Source of the DNA: Clitoria ternatea
Taxonomy: Eukaryota > Streptophyta > Magnoliopsida > Fabales > Fabaceae
Direction of reading: 5' to 3'
Length of the DNA stretch: 64,000 bases
Assembly: GCA_037962975.1 (NCBI GenBank)
Contig: CM075676.1
Span: 47,664,001 to 47,728,000 of the forward strand
A program made the position numbers and the translations under genes. Below the pieces are notes generated by a model. That model searched no databases, was not told the DNA's origin, and saw only the letters and a program-made list of their open reading frames with translations. This document shows positions 1 to 11,634 of this stretch, piece by piece (the stretch's first letter is position 1; the number at the start of each line of letters is the position of its first letter).

Positions 1-664
1 GGTAGGTCCTGTGAAAACCGCGACTCTTGAGATGACTCATGGACGAAGTAGAACGAATGAAACAACCATAGCTTCGGAGCGCGTGTCTGGCCAAGTCTCT
101 GCGATGATTACCTATGATGAGGTCGAGTAGCGGGAGCATCTTGTCCCTTGCGACTTTAAATGTTTACCATTCTTCCATTTTATTTTGTTAAAATACATGT
201 TTTTATCAGATCAACTAAATTCATAACACGTATAGAAGAGGGTGAACTTTATTCATGCACGTTAAACAAGTATAGAGAAAGAAAAATAAAGAAGGTAAAC
301 AAAATGAATGAGGCCACATAGAATAGGTCCAGAATAAGTGAAAACTGGGAAGACTCATGGATCCTCTAGTGAATCTCTGAGACTGATGAGAGCCTTAACC
401 CCCAACACGACTTCATGTTCACCCTTCGACCTTGCTTTTGGAAAGGTAAGTTCGACAGTGATTCACGTGCCCGAGCTTGGACTCGTACTTCTTTGAGCCA
501 GAGGTCTTATTCGCATTGCCAAAAATTTGACCCTGACATTTGCCTGAGCCGCCCTTTTCGGGTTTTCGACTCACCGGGTCACTCTAACTTTTGCCTAAGC
601 CGCCTTTTCAGGTTTTCAGCTTAGCGAGCATTAATTCCTTTTTTTTTGTTTTGACATTTCCCCC
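1..664 (-). other. Ogre-like 3' untranslated region
   Basis: Sequence downstream (on the minus strand) of the integrase stop. It contains no supported ORF. Ogre elements usually have a long 3' UTR before the polypurine tract and 3' LTR, neither of which I can place here. Confidence 0.6.
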
Positions 665-1603
665 TTAAGCATAGTATTTTTTCACTGCATCCGTGTTCAC
701 AGGCATTGGCAAATCCTGGCCATTCATATTAGTGAGTATTAAGGCTCCTCCATAAAAAGCCCTCTTTACAACATATGGTCCTTCATAATTAGGAGTCCAT
801 TTGCCTCGATTGTCCTTTTGAATTGGTAAAATTTTCTTGAGTACCAGGTCTCCTTCTTGAAACTGTCGAGGCCGCACTTTCTTCTCGAATGCTCGTTTCA
901 TGCGCCTCTGGTACAACTGACCATGACAGAGGGCAGTCAATCTTTTTCCATCAATCAAGTTTAATTGGTCATGTCGAGCTTGAACCCACTCAGCTTCTTC
1001 TAATTTTGCTTCCATCATTACCCGAAGGGACGGGATTTCTACTTCAAAAGGCAAGACCGCTTCCATTCCATATACGAGAGAGAACGGAGTTGCCCCTGTC
1101 GAGGTTCGGACCGAGGTGCGATACCCATGCAAAGCGAAAGGGAGCATCTCGCTCCAATCCCTGTAAGTGACTACCATGTTCTGCACTATCTTCTTGATGT
1201 TCTTATTGGCCGCCTCAACCGCCCCATTTATTTTAGGCCGATAAGGAGAGGAATTGTAATGGTGAATTTTGAAACTTTCACAGAGTTCCTTCATCATTTT
1301 GTTGTTCAAATTCGTACCATTGTCAGTAATGATCTGACTTGGTAGGCCATATTGGCATATCAGTTCTCGCTTGATGAATTTGACCACAATACTCTTTGTT
1401 ACACTGGTATATGAAGCTGCTTCTACCCATTTGGTGAAATAATCGATGGCGACCAAAATGAAACAATGACCGTTTGAGGCTTTTGGCTCGATGGGTCCAA
1501 TGACATCCATGCCCCACATTGAGAAGGGCCATGGTGCCGTCAAGACATTTAGAGATAACGGAGGTGTATGATATGGTCGACATATATCTGACATTTGTGA
1601 CAT
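665..1603 (-). pseudogene. Ogre-like integrase, catalytic core and C-terminal domain (broken)
   Basis: 312 codons covering the integrase catalytic core and the C-terminal domain. The core has the three acidic residues of the DDE family: D in WGMDVIGP, D in ITDNGT and E in GAVEAANK. The C-terminal end has the GPYVVK-type motif common in Ty3/gypsy integrases. The zinc-binding part (KCHKCQ) lies just upstream in the RNase H frame behind a TGA stop at about 1604-1606, and a one-base indel near 1575 separates that frame from this one. Integrase would have inserted the cDNA into the genome; this copy is inactive because the domain is split. Confidence 0.88.
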
Positions 1604-1605
1604 TT

Positions 1606-3186
1606 TCAGATATAAGTGAAGCAGTCTGCTTCTATGGTCATCCAGTAATAACCAGCCCTTAAGATCTTTCTAGACATGGCATGTCCATTAGCATGAGCCC
1701 CAAAAGATCCTTCATGAACATCCTTCATGATTTTGTTTGCCTCATCAGCATCAACACAGCGAAGAAGGACAGAGTCATAGTTTCTTTTGTAAAGCACATC
1801 CCTATTTAAGAAAAAGCCCATGGCGAGTCGTCTTAGGGTCTTCCTATCATTTTCTGTAGCACCCTCAGGGTATTCTTGACTCTGGATATATCTCTGAATA
1901 TCATGGTACCAAGGTTTCCCATCGGACTCCTTTTCCATCATTTGACAGTATGCAGGCTTACAATGCTTCTTTACTTCGATGAGAGGCATATCGTAGTCAC
2001 TACTTACTTCGAACATTGAGGCCAGGGTAGCCAATGCATCAGCCATTTGATTGTCATCCCGGAGAACATGATGAAAAGAGATCTCGTCAAACTCTTTGAT
2101 CATTTCCTTGATATGGTCATAATAAGGAATCAACTTGCTGTCCCTAGTCTCCCACTCGCCTTTCAATTGGTGGATAACCAAAGCAGAGTCCCCATAAACT
2201 TCCAACAACTTTACTTTTGCATCCAACGCTGCTTGGATTCCTAATGAGCATGCCTCATATTTAGCAATATTATTGGTACAGTCAAAACATAATCTGGCGC
2301 AGATAGGGATAAATTCCTTATTGGGTGAAATCAAGATAGCCCCAATTCTGTGCCCCAATGCATTAGAAGCTCCGTCAAATCTCAGGGTCCATTTCTCTTT
2401 CTGACCACCTTCTTCATTGAATAGTGTCATGATATCTTCATCCGGGAAGTTAAATTGCATCGGCTGATAATCTTTGATGGGTTGGTGTGCCAAGTAATTA
2501 GCCAGGGCACTTCCTCTTATGGCCTTTTGAGTGACATATATTATGTCGTACTCAGTTAATAGCACTTGCCAACGAGCGATCCTTCCGGTCAGAGCAGGTT
2601 TTTCAAAAATGTACTTGACAGGGTCCATTTTAGAAACTAGCCAAGTGGTGTGACTCAACATGTACTGCATTAGGAGCTTAGCGGTCCATGCTAACGCACA
2701 ACAAGTCCGCTCTAAAGCGGAGTACCTCATTTCACAGTTAGTGAACTTCTTGCTTAAGTAGTAGATAGCATGTTCCTTCTTTCCAGTTTCATCGTGCTGT
2801 CCCAACACGCAGCCCATGGATTCGTTCAACACAGTCAGATACAATATAAGTGGCCTTCCTGGGGTTGGGGGCACCAAAATTGGTGGTTCTTGTAGGTACT
2901 GCTTAATCTTTTCGAAAGCTGCTTGACAGTTCTCATCCCATCGCCCTGATTGATTCTTGCGGAGTAACTTGAAGATGGGTTCACAAGTTGCTGTCAATTG
3001 TGAAATAAATCGGGCGATATAATTGAGCCTTCCCAAGAACCCTCGGACCTCTTTTTCTGTACGGGGAGGAGGAATTTCGAGAATCGCCTTGACTTTGTCG
3101 GGATCAACCTCTATCCCTCTTTCACTTACTATAAATCCTAGCAGTTTGCCTGACCTTGCACCGAACGTGCACTTGGCGGGGTTCAA
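1606..3186 (-). pseudogene. Ogre-like RT end, RNase H, second (archaeal-type) RNase H and integrase N-terminus
   Basis: 526 codons in the same frame as the RT block below, separated from it by one TGA stop near 3208. It opens with the end of the RT (NPAKCTFG, LLGF), continues with the usual gypsy RNase H (IYYLSKKF, RYSALERT) and then a second RNase H beginning at WTLRFDGASN with later acidic positions in YGDSALVIHQ and NQMADALA. A second RNase H of this kind is typical of the Tat lineage, which includes Ogre. The block ends with the start of the integrase zinc finger (HANGHAMSRKILRAGYYW). It degraded the RNA strand during reverse transcription. It is a pseudogene because of the flanking stops. 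Confidence 0.88.
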
Positions 3187-3207
3187 TCTTAGCTTGAACT
3201 TTCTTAA

Positions 3208-4108
3208 TCATTCAAAAAGCTTCCTCAGATCGCTAATGTGCCCTTCATCTGTTCTAGATTTGGCAATGATGTCATCCACGTAGACTTCTATTTCCTTGTG
3301 CATCATATCATGGAAAAGAGTCACCATTGCTCTCTGATAAGTTACCCCAGCATTTTTCAACCCAAAGGACATCACCTTATAACAAAATGTTCCCCATAGA
3401 GTGATAAATGTGGTCTTCTCCATGTCTTCAAGTGCCATTTTAATTTGATTATACCCCAAGAAACCATCCATGAATGAGAAAATGGAATGCTGAGCTGTAT
3501 TATCAACCAAAACATCGATCTGTGGTAGGGGAAAATCATCTTTGGGACTAGCTCTATTCAAATCTCGGTAATCCACACACATCTGTATCTTTCCATCCTT
3601 TTTAGGGACAGGGACAATGTTGGCTACCCACTGAGGGTATTTTGCCACAGCTAGGAACCCAGCATCAAACTGCTTCTTGACCTCCTCTTTGATCTTTAAG
3701 AGCATTTCTGGCTTCATTCGGCGTAATTTCTGCTTTATTGAAGGGCACTCAGGTTTTAAGGGTAGTCTATGCTCGACAATGCTAGCATCTAGCCCAGGCA
3801 TATCTTGATAAGACCAGGCAAAGACATCACAAAATTCCATCAACAACTTGATTAAATCTTCTCTTTGTTCTCTGCTTAGGGTAGTGCCGATCTTGACTTC
3901 CTTCCTATTTTCTTTATTCCCCAAATTAATGACCTCAACTATGTCTAGGTAAGGTTGAATCCCTTCATCCTCTTGCTCTAACAACCTTGTCAGCTCAGGC
4001 GATGGCTCACAATCTTCCCCACCTTCCTCATCAGCGTAATCAACTGGGTGATCAAAGTCAGGAAACAGGATTGCGACCTCACTCTCCTCAAGAGAGTCAT
4101 TTTCGGAT
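3208..4108 (-). pseudogene. Ogre-like reverse transcriptase
   Basis: Reverse transcriptase of the Ty3/gypsy type. Visible motifs in order are VAKYPQWVANIVPVPKKDGK, CVDYRDLNRASPKDDFPLP, GYNQIKM, FCYKVMSFGLKNAG and the catalytic YVDDIIAK. The open frame itself extends upstream to 4191, but the part above about 4108 reads as the AT-rich intron sequence described separately. In Ogre the RT exon is joined to protease by splicing. The frame ends at a TGA just after SDLRKLFE, and homology continues in the same frame beyond it, so this is a nonsense mutation. Some motif residues differ from the usual form, for example MSFG where MPFG is common. Confidence 0.88.
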
Positions 4109-4335
4109 ATGCAATTTAGTGTGATATGGAAAATAAAAAGAAAGAACAAGCGAGCAAAAAGAAGGGTTTCAAACAAGGATAAGGGATACACGAAGAGTTT
4201 TCTTTTGAATTACGATACGCTTATTGATGAAAATGATAAAAACAAGTTTTTTTTTCGCCTTTATTACATGGAAGGGTCCCAAAGCTTTAGGCAGAGCAGA
4301 GGGACGAATAAGTACTTAAAGCATAAACAAATTAC
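4109..4335 (-). other. probable Ogre-type intron between protease and RT
   Basis: Ogre elements are known to carry a spliced intron between gag-pro and RT. Here the protease reading ends with a stop overlapping a GTAATTTG donor (minus strand, from 4335), then comes about 225 bp of T-rich sequence, and RT-side coding resumes at about 4108. The expected acceptor AG appears as AT in this copy (minus strand TTGCAT at 4112-4109), so the acceptor may be mutated. The exact boundaries are inferred from the pattern alone. Confidence 0.5.
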
Positions 4336-5583
4336 TTTGGCAAAACATTCAAAGTCGTGGGGAGCTCGATGGCCTCCCAGTTATGAAGTTCTTGGCCTGG
4401 TGGACAAGCAATCACAAAATCAACACTATCACAAGGACTTTCTTCAATGACAGCCACTTGGTCTGGAGGCATCAGTCTGGTGCTCCGAAAGCTTTGGTAG
4501 AGATCACAGATGGGGACTCTTGCAGTATGAGGATCTCTACCGGTAAGACGAGCAACCCTTTTTTTCTCTCTTCTCTTCCTCTACCCTTTTTCTGTCGGCA
4601 GTCGTGGGCCGGTATCCTAATCCAAAACCATTTTTGTTATCAAGCAGGCGTATTGGTTCTATTTCTCCATTCAAAGCACGTCCTAGCCCTCTTCCAGGTT
4701 TATACCCTCCACGCAGCATAATCTTTACCATCATTAAAGATGCACTTGGCATGTAAGCTTTTTCCATTGTGGCTCCTTCCCCCACATAGGTAGCGTTTGC
4801 TATCTCTAATGCTTGGAAAGAAGTTTCAAGGGCCTCTTCTGCCACCTTGATGTAAGGGGTTGACAGAGGTTTGCTGACCAGAAGGTCCTCCTCACCAGAA
4901 ACAATTATCAGTTTGTTGTCAATTATGAATTTTAGTTTTTGGTGCAAGGTAGAGGGTACCACTCCAGCAGAATGAATCCATGGCCTGCCTAATAAACAGC
5001 TGTAGGCCGGCGAGATATCTATGACTTGAAAAAGAACCTGGAACGTGCATGGCCCAACCTGTATGGGCAGCTCAATCTCACCCATTACCTCTCTCCGAGT
5101 TCCATTGAAAGCTTGTACTATCGTGGCACTTGGCTTCATATAAGTCCCATCAAATGGTAACTTGGCCAATGTAGACTTTGGCATGACGTTGAAGGATGAC
5201 CCGTTGTCAATAAGTACTTTTGCTAAGATGTAGTCTCGGCACTTTACGGAGATATGGAGAGCTTTGTTGTGCCCAATCCCTTCTGTTGGTATTTCATCGT
5301 CAGTGAAGGTCAGATAGTTATCTGCAATAATATGCCCCACTATTCCTTGAAATTTATCAACGGGAATGTCATGACTGACATGGGCCTCGTTAAGGACCTT
5401 CATCAACATCTTCCGATGTGGTTCAGAGCTCATCAACAATGATAACAAAGAGATTTTTGCAGGAGTATGGGTCAGTTGGTCAAGCACTTGATATTCGCTC
5501 TGGCGAATAAACTTTAAGAATTCATGGGCCTCTTCATCAGTCACGGCTCTTTTGGTTTCACCATTGGCCCCTTCTTTGTTCAC
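4336..5583 (-). pseudogene. Ogre-like protease and G-patch-like tail of gag-pro (frameshifted)
   Basis: The main open part is 4537-5583 (348 codons). It contains an aspartic protease with the active-site motif VLIDNGSSFNVMPK and, further on, LLGRPWIH, both typical of Ogre. A glycine-rich segment, GGYKPGRGLGRALNGE, resembles a G-patch. Near 4555 an A-rich run carries a one-base shift. In the shifted frame the conserved tail (DLYQSFRS, MPPDQVAVIEE, ACPPGQELHNWE) continues to about 4336, where it meets the intron donor. The protease would have cut the gag-pol polyprotein. The frameshift makes this a pseudogene. Confidence 0.82.
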
Positions 5584-6903
5584 CTAGGCATTTCCGGCAA
5601 CCTGATCCTTCTTTGGCTCTGGAGGGGTGTATACTCTTCCACTTCGGGTCATACCTCCTACCCCAACGATATTTGTGACGGACGAAGGAGACGGATCACT
5701 CGTTGCCGAGCTTGCAACGATCACATCTGCGTTGTACTTCCAAGGGACAGCCCGAGAATCTTTGAACGTAAACGGGGTGGGTGCTTGAATAGTGATGATT
5801 GGTTGTACAGAAACAGGAGCTGCTTGAGGGTTCCTGGTGTAAAAAATTGTCAAGGGCTTAGGGACCCGTGCCCCTGTTTGTTCCTCGATCATGTCGACCT
5901 CATCTCCATGGCGTTTACAGACCTGCACAATATGGCTGTCCATAAGGCTTTGAAGGACCTTACAGAAACCTTGGTGTTCGGCAGTCTGTTCGCAATCATG
6001 TTCCATACTCCAGGTCCCTTCAATTAGTCCCCTTTCCAGCAAAAGGGAATGAACTATCCTTAATGGCATTCTTATGTCAGCAACATTCTTAACGTACCCC
6101 TTATCATTTTCCAAGGCGTTGACCTCTGAATTTCCATGGTTAGGCAGGGGATTTGTAGCAACATTTGGGCTACCTTCCTTAAAGTTAATCCAATCGGCTT
6201 TGATCAAATCTCTTACTTTATACTTCAAAGCCAGGCAATTTTCTGTGGAATGCCCTGGTGCCCCAGCATGGTAATCACAATGAGCGTTCGGGTCATACCC
6301 CCTTGGATAAGGAGGTTGCAATGGTCTCATGGGGGATGGAGCTACCAGACCTTTCTGAACGAGGATTGGAAAAAGCTCGGTATATGTTATGGGAATTGGA
6401 TCAAACTGCACAGGGGAGCGTTCATTATTGGAATTCCTTGTATTCTGATTATGGTTGGGTGGTCGAGTCACTTGCTGCGGGTGATGGTATGGCACAGGTT
6501 GCGGTACTGGCGCTCTTACCATGGGTGGACGGAAGTGGGGAGTATAAGCTGTCAGGCTCTGAGTGGTAGCGGCCACATAAGGATTGGGAGCTTGAATCAT
6601 AGTAGGAAAAAATGGGCTTGGCGAAGGCGTCTTTTGATTAGAAGAGAAGGAATTAGTTTCTCCATCCCTTTTCCCAGGCACCGGCCTTCTTGACATGCTT
6701 GCCCCAGATGAGCCCTGAATGATCTTTCCTGTTCGTATTCCGCTTTCCACTTTTTCCCTAATAGTCACAATGTCAGAGAAGTTGGATGAAACACTACCAA
6801 TCATCTTACCGTAGAAAGGTGATGGGAGCGTATCGATAAACATCGCGACTATTTCTTTTTCCGACAATGGGGGATCCACTTGCGCCGCTGTCTCTCTCCA
6901 TCG
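5584..6903 (-). pseudogene. Ogre-like gag, C-terminal part with zinc knuckle
   Basis: Downstream part of gag after the solo-LTR insertion. It begins with WRETAAQVDPPLSEKEIVAM, which continues the capsid-like region cut at 8189. After a proline-rich stretch it has a zinc-knuckle variant, CDYHAGAPGHSTENC, with spacing C-x2-H-x5-H-x4-C. A similar histidine-containing knuckle occurs in the Tat element at 46-52 kb. The frame ends at a TAG directly before the protease frame, which is the same frame, so gag and protease were probably one ORF. gag packages the element RNA in a virus-like particle. Confidence 0.82.
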
Positions 6904-8188
6904 TGTTAGGAAATCCCTAAGCATGAGCAGCGGAAAAATTAAAGGGATTCCATAGGATTTGCAAGGTTCCGTGTTTCAAAGCACAAAAAACCAATTTCGA
7001 AATTATTTAGGTTACCTCTTGAAGAACTCCGAAGCAGTCGTAGCCTCGTCCTTTAGGAGTCCACACGAGCACTCCCACCAGAATCGCAACACTTGCCAAC
7101 TGCTAGGTTGACGGCGTGTAGCTCTTGCAACTTTTTGCGAATTTTGTGTCTCACTTGAGTGAACGGCCTATGAGCATCTTATGCTCTATTTATAGGCTTA
7201 GGTTTGACCTAATTTGTTCTCTCTAAAAGTGGGCTCCTTACTCATTCCAAATGAGTTAGGCCCAATAGCTTTATTTTAGTCCAACTAAAATAAGACAACA
7301 TTTTCTGATGGGCTTACTCTATGTGTGTGACCCTATAGGTAAAATACCCGGTCATATTAATAATAAACTATTTTATTATTAATATAAAATAAGAGCGGCA
7401 TCTAGCAATGCATCATTATGTCCGAATATTATTAACATAACCTATAAGTGATAATTATTTAATACGTTTATTCCTTTTGTCACGATATCCTAATTGGGCC
7501 CAAGGCATGGTCGCGTCATCCTTGTACGGCCCAATTTATTTTACTTGATACCGGAGTAGACTGGATCCGAATAAATATCTAATATTTATTCTTTCTAGCA
7601 TGGCCATGCGTTTTCTTAGTCTTACTCCATCAAGTGGCCTATGGATATCACTCCTGTCACATAGGAGAGACAAATCCCATCTACATCACTCACATCCCTC
7701 TGCATAATTTGTTCATTGCCTAATCACAACCTTTATAGTCCTCTTGTTACAGAAGACGTTTAATTGTATTAAAACAATAAACTCCTCATGTAGGAATCGT
7801 AGTGACTTCAGGTCGAAGGACTACATATACCATTATCACATTGAGAATCGTTTATGACAATCATGTAACGATCCATGCAACGTTCTCATGGTGGGTCTGT
7901 CCAGTACATCATTACTCTTAATGTGTACCCGTGTGAAGACTCGATATCATCTATATCTATGATCTGTGAGATCAGGTCATCAGTACACTCACACACTAGT
8001 CTCAGTGTATTTACATGTCCCCATGTAAATACTTAACTAGGGACATTTTAGGAATAATTTTTATATGACCTATTACTCCAAGGATAAATATGTTTAAAAC
8101 AACTTTAAACTGAAATATTTATTCAATTGATAAGTAGAAAAATGATACAAATGAAAAAGCATAAAGGCTCATAGTGCATACACCAACA
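6904..8188 (-). mobile_element. copia-type solo LTR inserted in Ogre gag
   Basis: A 1285 bp block bounded by TGTTAGGAAATCC on the left and CACCAACA on the right, i.e. TG...CA ends. It is flanked by a perfect 5 bp target-site duplication CATCG (6899-6903 and 8189-8193). The gag reading resumes exactly across it. A TATA box on the minus strand (TATAAATAG, 7186-7196) and the T-rich, TTTCCGCTGC-containing end near 6930 suggest a minus-strand LTR of a Ty1/copia element. No internal region or second LTR is present, so it is a solo LTR left by recombination. The copia call rests on general LTR features and is less certain than the boundaries. Confidence 0.85.
7186..7196 (-). promoter_or_regulatory. 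TATA box of the copia-type solo LTR
   Basis: TATAAATAG on the minus strand inside the solo LTR, with no other TATA-like element as clean on that strand of the LTR. Confidence 0.55.
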
Positions 8189-9399
8189 CATCGTTGGGTA
8201 TATTCCTTGAACGTTTCACTGTCCTTCTTCACCATATTTTGTAAATGAACCCTGTTGGGTGCCATATCCATGTTATACTTGTATTGTCTAAGGAAGGTAT
8301 CTGCCAGATCCTTCCAACAACGGATATGGTTCCGATCAAGGTGAGCATACCACGTAAGAGCGGCCCCTGCTAGACTATCTTGGAAGCAGTGGATCAAGAG
8401 TTGGTCATTAGAAGAGTAAGATGCCATCTTTCGACAGTACATCGTGAGATGGTTCTTTGGACAAGTCATTCCCCGATACTTGTCAAAGTCTGGCATCTTG
8501 AATTTAGGTGGGAGGACAACATCTGTGACTAAACATAGCTCCGAAGCATCTATTAGTCCAAATCCTCCGGCGCCTTCCATCATCCTCAAACGCTCTTCTA
8601 AGATTTCTATCTTTTCCTTTCGAGGAGCTGCGACCATGCAAGTTGCATCTTGGAGATTGGTCCCATAGGGGGTTCCGTGCCCATACGGATAACTGAGTGG
8701 CTGGTTGAACAGAGGCAAAGCATGGGACTGGTTTGTCAGGCCTGTATTTGGTGAGGGACCTTGGGGTTGGGCCATAGTCTGTACAGCATAATTCAGTTGG
8801 GTCATCTGGGCTCGTGTGTTTTGGGCTTGTGCGTTGTAGGTCGGCTGGGTCATCGGGGCTTGTATATTTTGAGTTTGGTGAGTTTGTGGGTCATGGGCTT
8901 GCGTGTTTTGGGTTTGGTAAATTTATGGGTCATGTGCTTGCGTGTTTTGGGTTTGGTAGAGTGATGGTATATTTGGCTGGTATGAAGCATGAGGATTCAC
9001 CGCTTGCTGGTCGTGGGTTTCTTGTTGGTTGGCGAGGGGAGGAAAGTATCCTGGTGGTAGGCCATAAAGCGGAAAAGGCATTGGGTTGCCGTCAGGACCA
9101 ATGAATGTATGCTGTGCATAAGACTGGCCATAAGGTAACTGGGTCTCAGTGGCAGGATTAGGTCTTCCGACGTGAATGGCGGGAGGGGGTGTCGTTGTGT
9201 TAGGTAATTGGGTTCTTGCTGGGTCGGAACCAAGAGGGGGTGGTACAGTGGCAGGCTGCTGTTGGGTGTTCTCAATACTCGCAGAGGAATCCCCTTCTGT
9301 GATTCTCTTTTCCAGAAGCTTGGTCAACTCAGCTACCTGTTCCTTTAGCTGGTTGAACTCGTTTCTGAAATCTTCATCCCTGATTTCTGCTTCGGCCAT
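8189..9399 (-). pseudogene. Ogre-like gag, N-terminal part
   Basis: gag starts at about 9399 with MAEAEIRDEDFRNEFNQLKE, followed by a short coiled-coil-like segment and a long P/Q-rich region. Within the P/Q region, near 8790-8960, the peptide QTQNTQAHDP is repeated from a short tandem DNA repeat, and a single TAA near 8921-8923 stops the frame there. The capsid-like part follows (FKMPDFDKYRGMTCPKNHL, DSLAGAALTWY, FLRQYKYN, KKDSETFKEY) and is cut at 8189 by the solo LTR. The pieces above and below the stop continue in the same homology order. Confidence 0.85.
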
Positions 9400-9697
9400 G
9401 AGTCTCGTTTGGAGTCGGGTCGGATAAGGATGTTTACCCGTAGTGTCTATTGTAAGTGAAAACACGAAATTCTTAAAAAAGAAAGCATTAAATAAAAAAT
9501 GGTGAAAGAAAAATAAACAGTATGGTGCACAAAGTTATCGCGGAACTCGGCCAGTACCCTCCAACCATTCCTTAGAATGTCATATTCAAGAATGATAAGT
9601 ATGTGATAAATGGAAATTAACATGAGATAGTTGTGGAGACAAAAGAATCCTTCTTTCTGCATTTCAAAGTACATTACTGCTGCCAATCTCTTTTTTT
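9400..9697 (-). other. spacer between Ogre ORF1 and gag
   Basis: About 300 bp of T-rich sequence between the ORF1 stop and the gag start. I see no gene in it. It could hold the splice or re-initiation signals needed to express gag, but none can be proved from sequence. Confidence 0.5.
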
Positions 9698-11634
9698 TTA
9701 TACAGGAAAAGTAAATAAGCCATTCCTAGCTCGGGCAATCATGGCCCTCATTTTACAAATCCTTTCTCTACAGTAATCAAGGAAGGTTACAATTTCTTTT
9801 GGGGTACTAAGAAGGTTAACCATCCCCTCAGCTTGCTTAAGCAGGAGCGGGAGGTCATCCAGAACTCCATTAGCCAAATGTGCCAAGTGGGCGAAGCGGT
9901 TCATCCATGAATGAATAACTTCATCTTGTTGTATCATTTCAGTTTTCAAAATACGGATAGCCTCACGACATTCTTGCTCAGTATCTATCGCGTGCTATCG
10001 CTCGTCGTTTATCTCTTGCTGGCAAGCTTCTACCACCTTATTAAGCTGATGCTCTAATTGGCCAACTTGCAATTATAGGAGCTCTTTTTGTACCAAGGCA
10101 ATTTGCTTGTTCTCTTTGGATTTTTCCAACATATCTCTCAAGAGTTGCTTGTCAGCCAACATAGTATTCCTTTGCTTGCTCTTCATCCTCAGTTGGGTAT
10201 TAGCTGTTCGGAGGCATTGACTTTGCTTCCTCAAGTAATCCCTTTCAATTTTCCATTTTTTTCCAATCTCCTTGATGGTTTGCTTGCTTTCTAAGTTCTC
10301 CCTTTTCTGAAGGACGCATTCTTGTTGAGACTTTAGCAAGTCTTTCTCTAGCTTCTTATTTTTTGCAATTAACTCCTTTATCTTGGCTTCCATGGCTTCC
10401 TCTTCAAGGGTAGGTGAGGGAACAGGTGCTCTTGTCAGGAGATAGGAAGGACTTCTGAAAGGCATCTTGACAATGGAAACCCTATTCAGGATCTATTGGT
10501 AGTATTCGTCCTTCACGGCATGGCTTCGAGCTCCTAGTTCTTTTCCTTGCCTGTGGATCATCTTCCATGCGTTTGCTACATCTCGAATAACCGAGGTACA
10601 ATCTCCTTTTGAGTAGCGAAGGACAAAAGGAGTAAGTGACTCTTCATCTGGCGGCCCGAGCAATGGATAAGCTAGCTGACGTTTGGCTATGACAGGGTTG
10701 TAGTTAATGCATCCTTGTGTGCCCGTAAGAGGAACGTTCGGGTAGCTTCCACAATGATGAATAATGGTGTCAACCTTCAACCATTGTGGATACCACCTTA
10801 CTTTGTCAGCTGTGAGCCCCATCAGGTGATTAGCCCATTCACGCCCGTTTTTTGTTACTAACTGGCATAATTTCATATCAGAAATAGGACATTCAACTTT
10901 GCCGACTTGGTGGAAAACATGTGACGTGAGCCACACATACAGAGCAGGTAGACAACAAATGATTCTCTTTCCACCTTGTGTACAGCAGAAGTCCATGGTG
11001 CAGTACATATTTGCCAAGATAGCAGTGACAGGATTTTCAGACTTGAATTTACGGGCAAGGAAAATGCCAATGGCATCATAGTCTATGTAATTGTCAATGT
11101 TGGGGAACAAGATAACACCATAAATGGTTAAAGCCAAGGTATCCATGAAGGCTTCCCAATCTCCCTTCTCAGCCAGCAAGTGCATGTGCCTCTCGAAATA
11201 TTCCCGATCAAACCCCAAGACTAGATTTCTATTTAGCTGCTTACTTCTTAAGACTTCCGGATTAATCCTTAGGATATCAGCGATGGTAACAACATTCGTA
11301 TGGCGTCCAAGGTGGCGGTAAGGCATTTGTCCCTCTAGTGGCATCCCCAGAATCTGTTCGAACTCCTCAACAGACGGAGCTAATTGAAAGTCTTGGAAAG
11401 TGAAACAACGGAGAGGTGGGTCATGAAACTGAATCAAAGTAGTAATTGCTTCGACTTGTACTTCCACTTCTAGCAACTTTAGGATCCTCCCATATCTCCT
11501 TGAAAAAACATTTTCTGATTCATATCCAATTTCTTGCCTAATGCTTGCAGACTGGTTGTATCGACCTTCCTAGCCTTAACATGCAGTAATTTTTTCAACT
11601 CGGGTATATTTGTACCACAACTATCTGATCTCAT
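9698..11634 (-). pseudogene. Ogre ORF1 (extra ORF upstream of gag), broken
   Basis: Ogre elements carry an ORF of unknown function between the 5' LTR and gag. Here the reading starts at an ATG at 11634 (MRSDSCGTNIPELKKLL), shifts frame near 11485, runs through the long conserved part 10493-11476 (LAPSVEEFEQILGMPLEGQM, FLARKFKS, WYPQWLKV) and continues in one frame through TAG, TAA and TAG stops into a coiled-coil segment (10073-10465) and a conserved tail at 9698-9949 (WMNRFAHLA, MIARARNG). The long part resembles the plant domain found in many 'transposon-related' proteins of the DUF7745 type; that name is from memory. No biochemical role is known to me. Confidence 0.8.

Noticed and set aside
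889..1345. Plus-strand ORFs over the Ogre integrase
   Set aside because: Shadows of the minus-strand coding sequence without any known motif.
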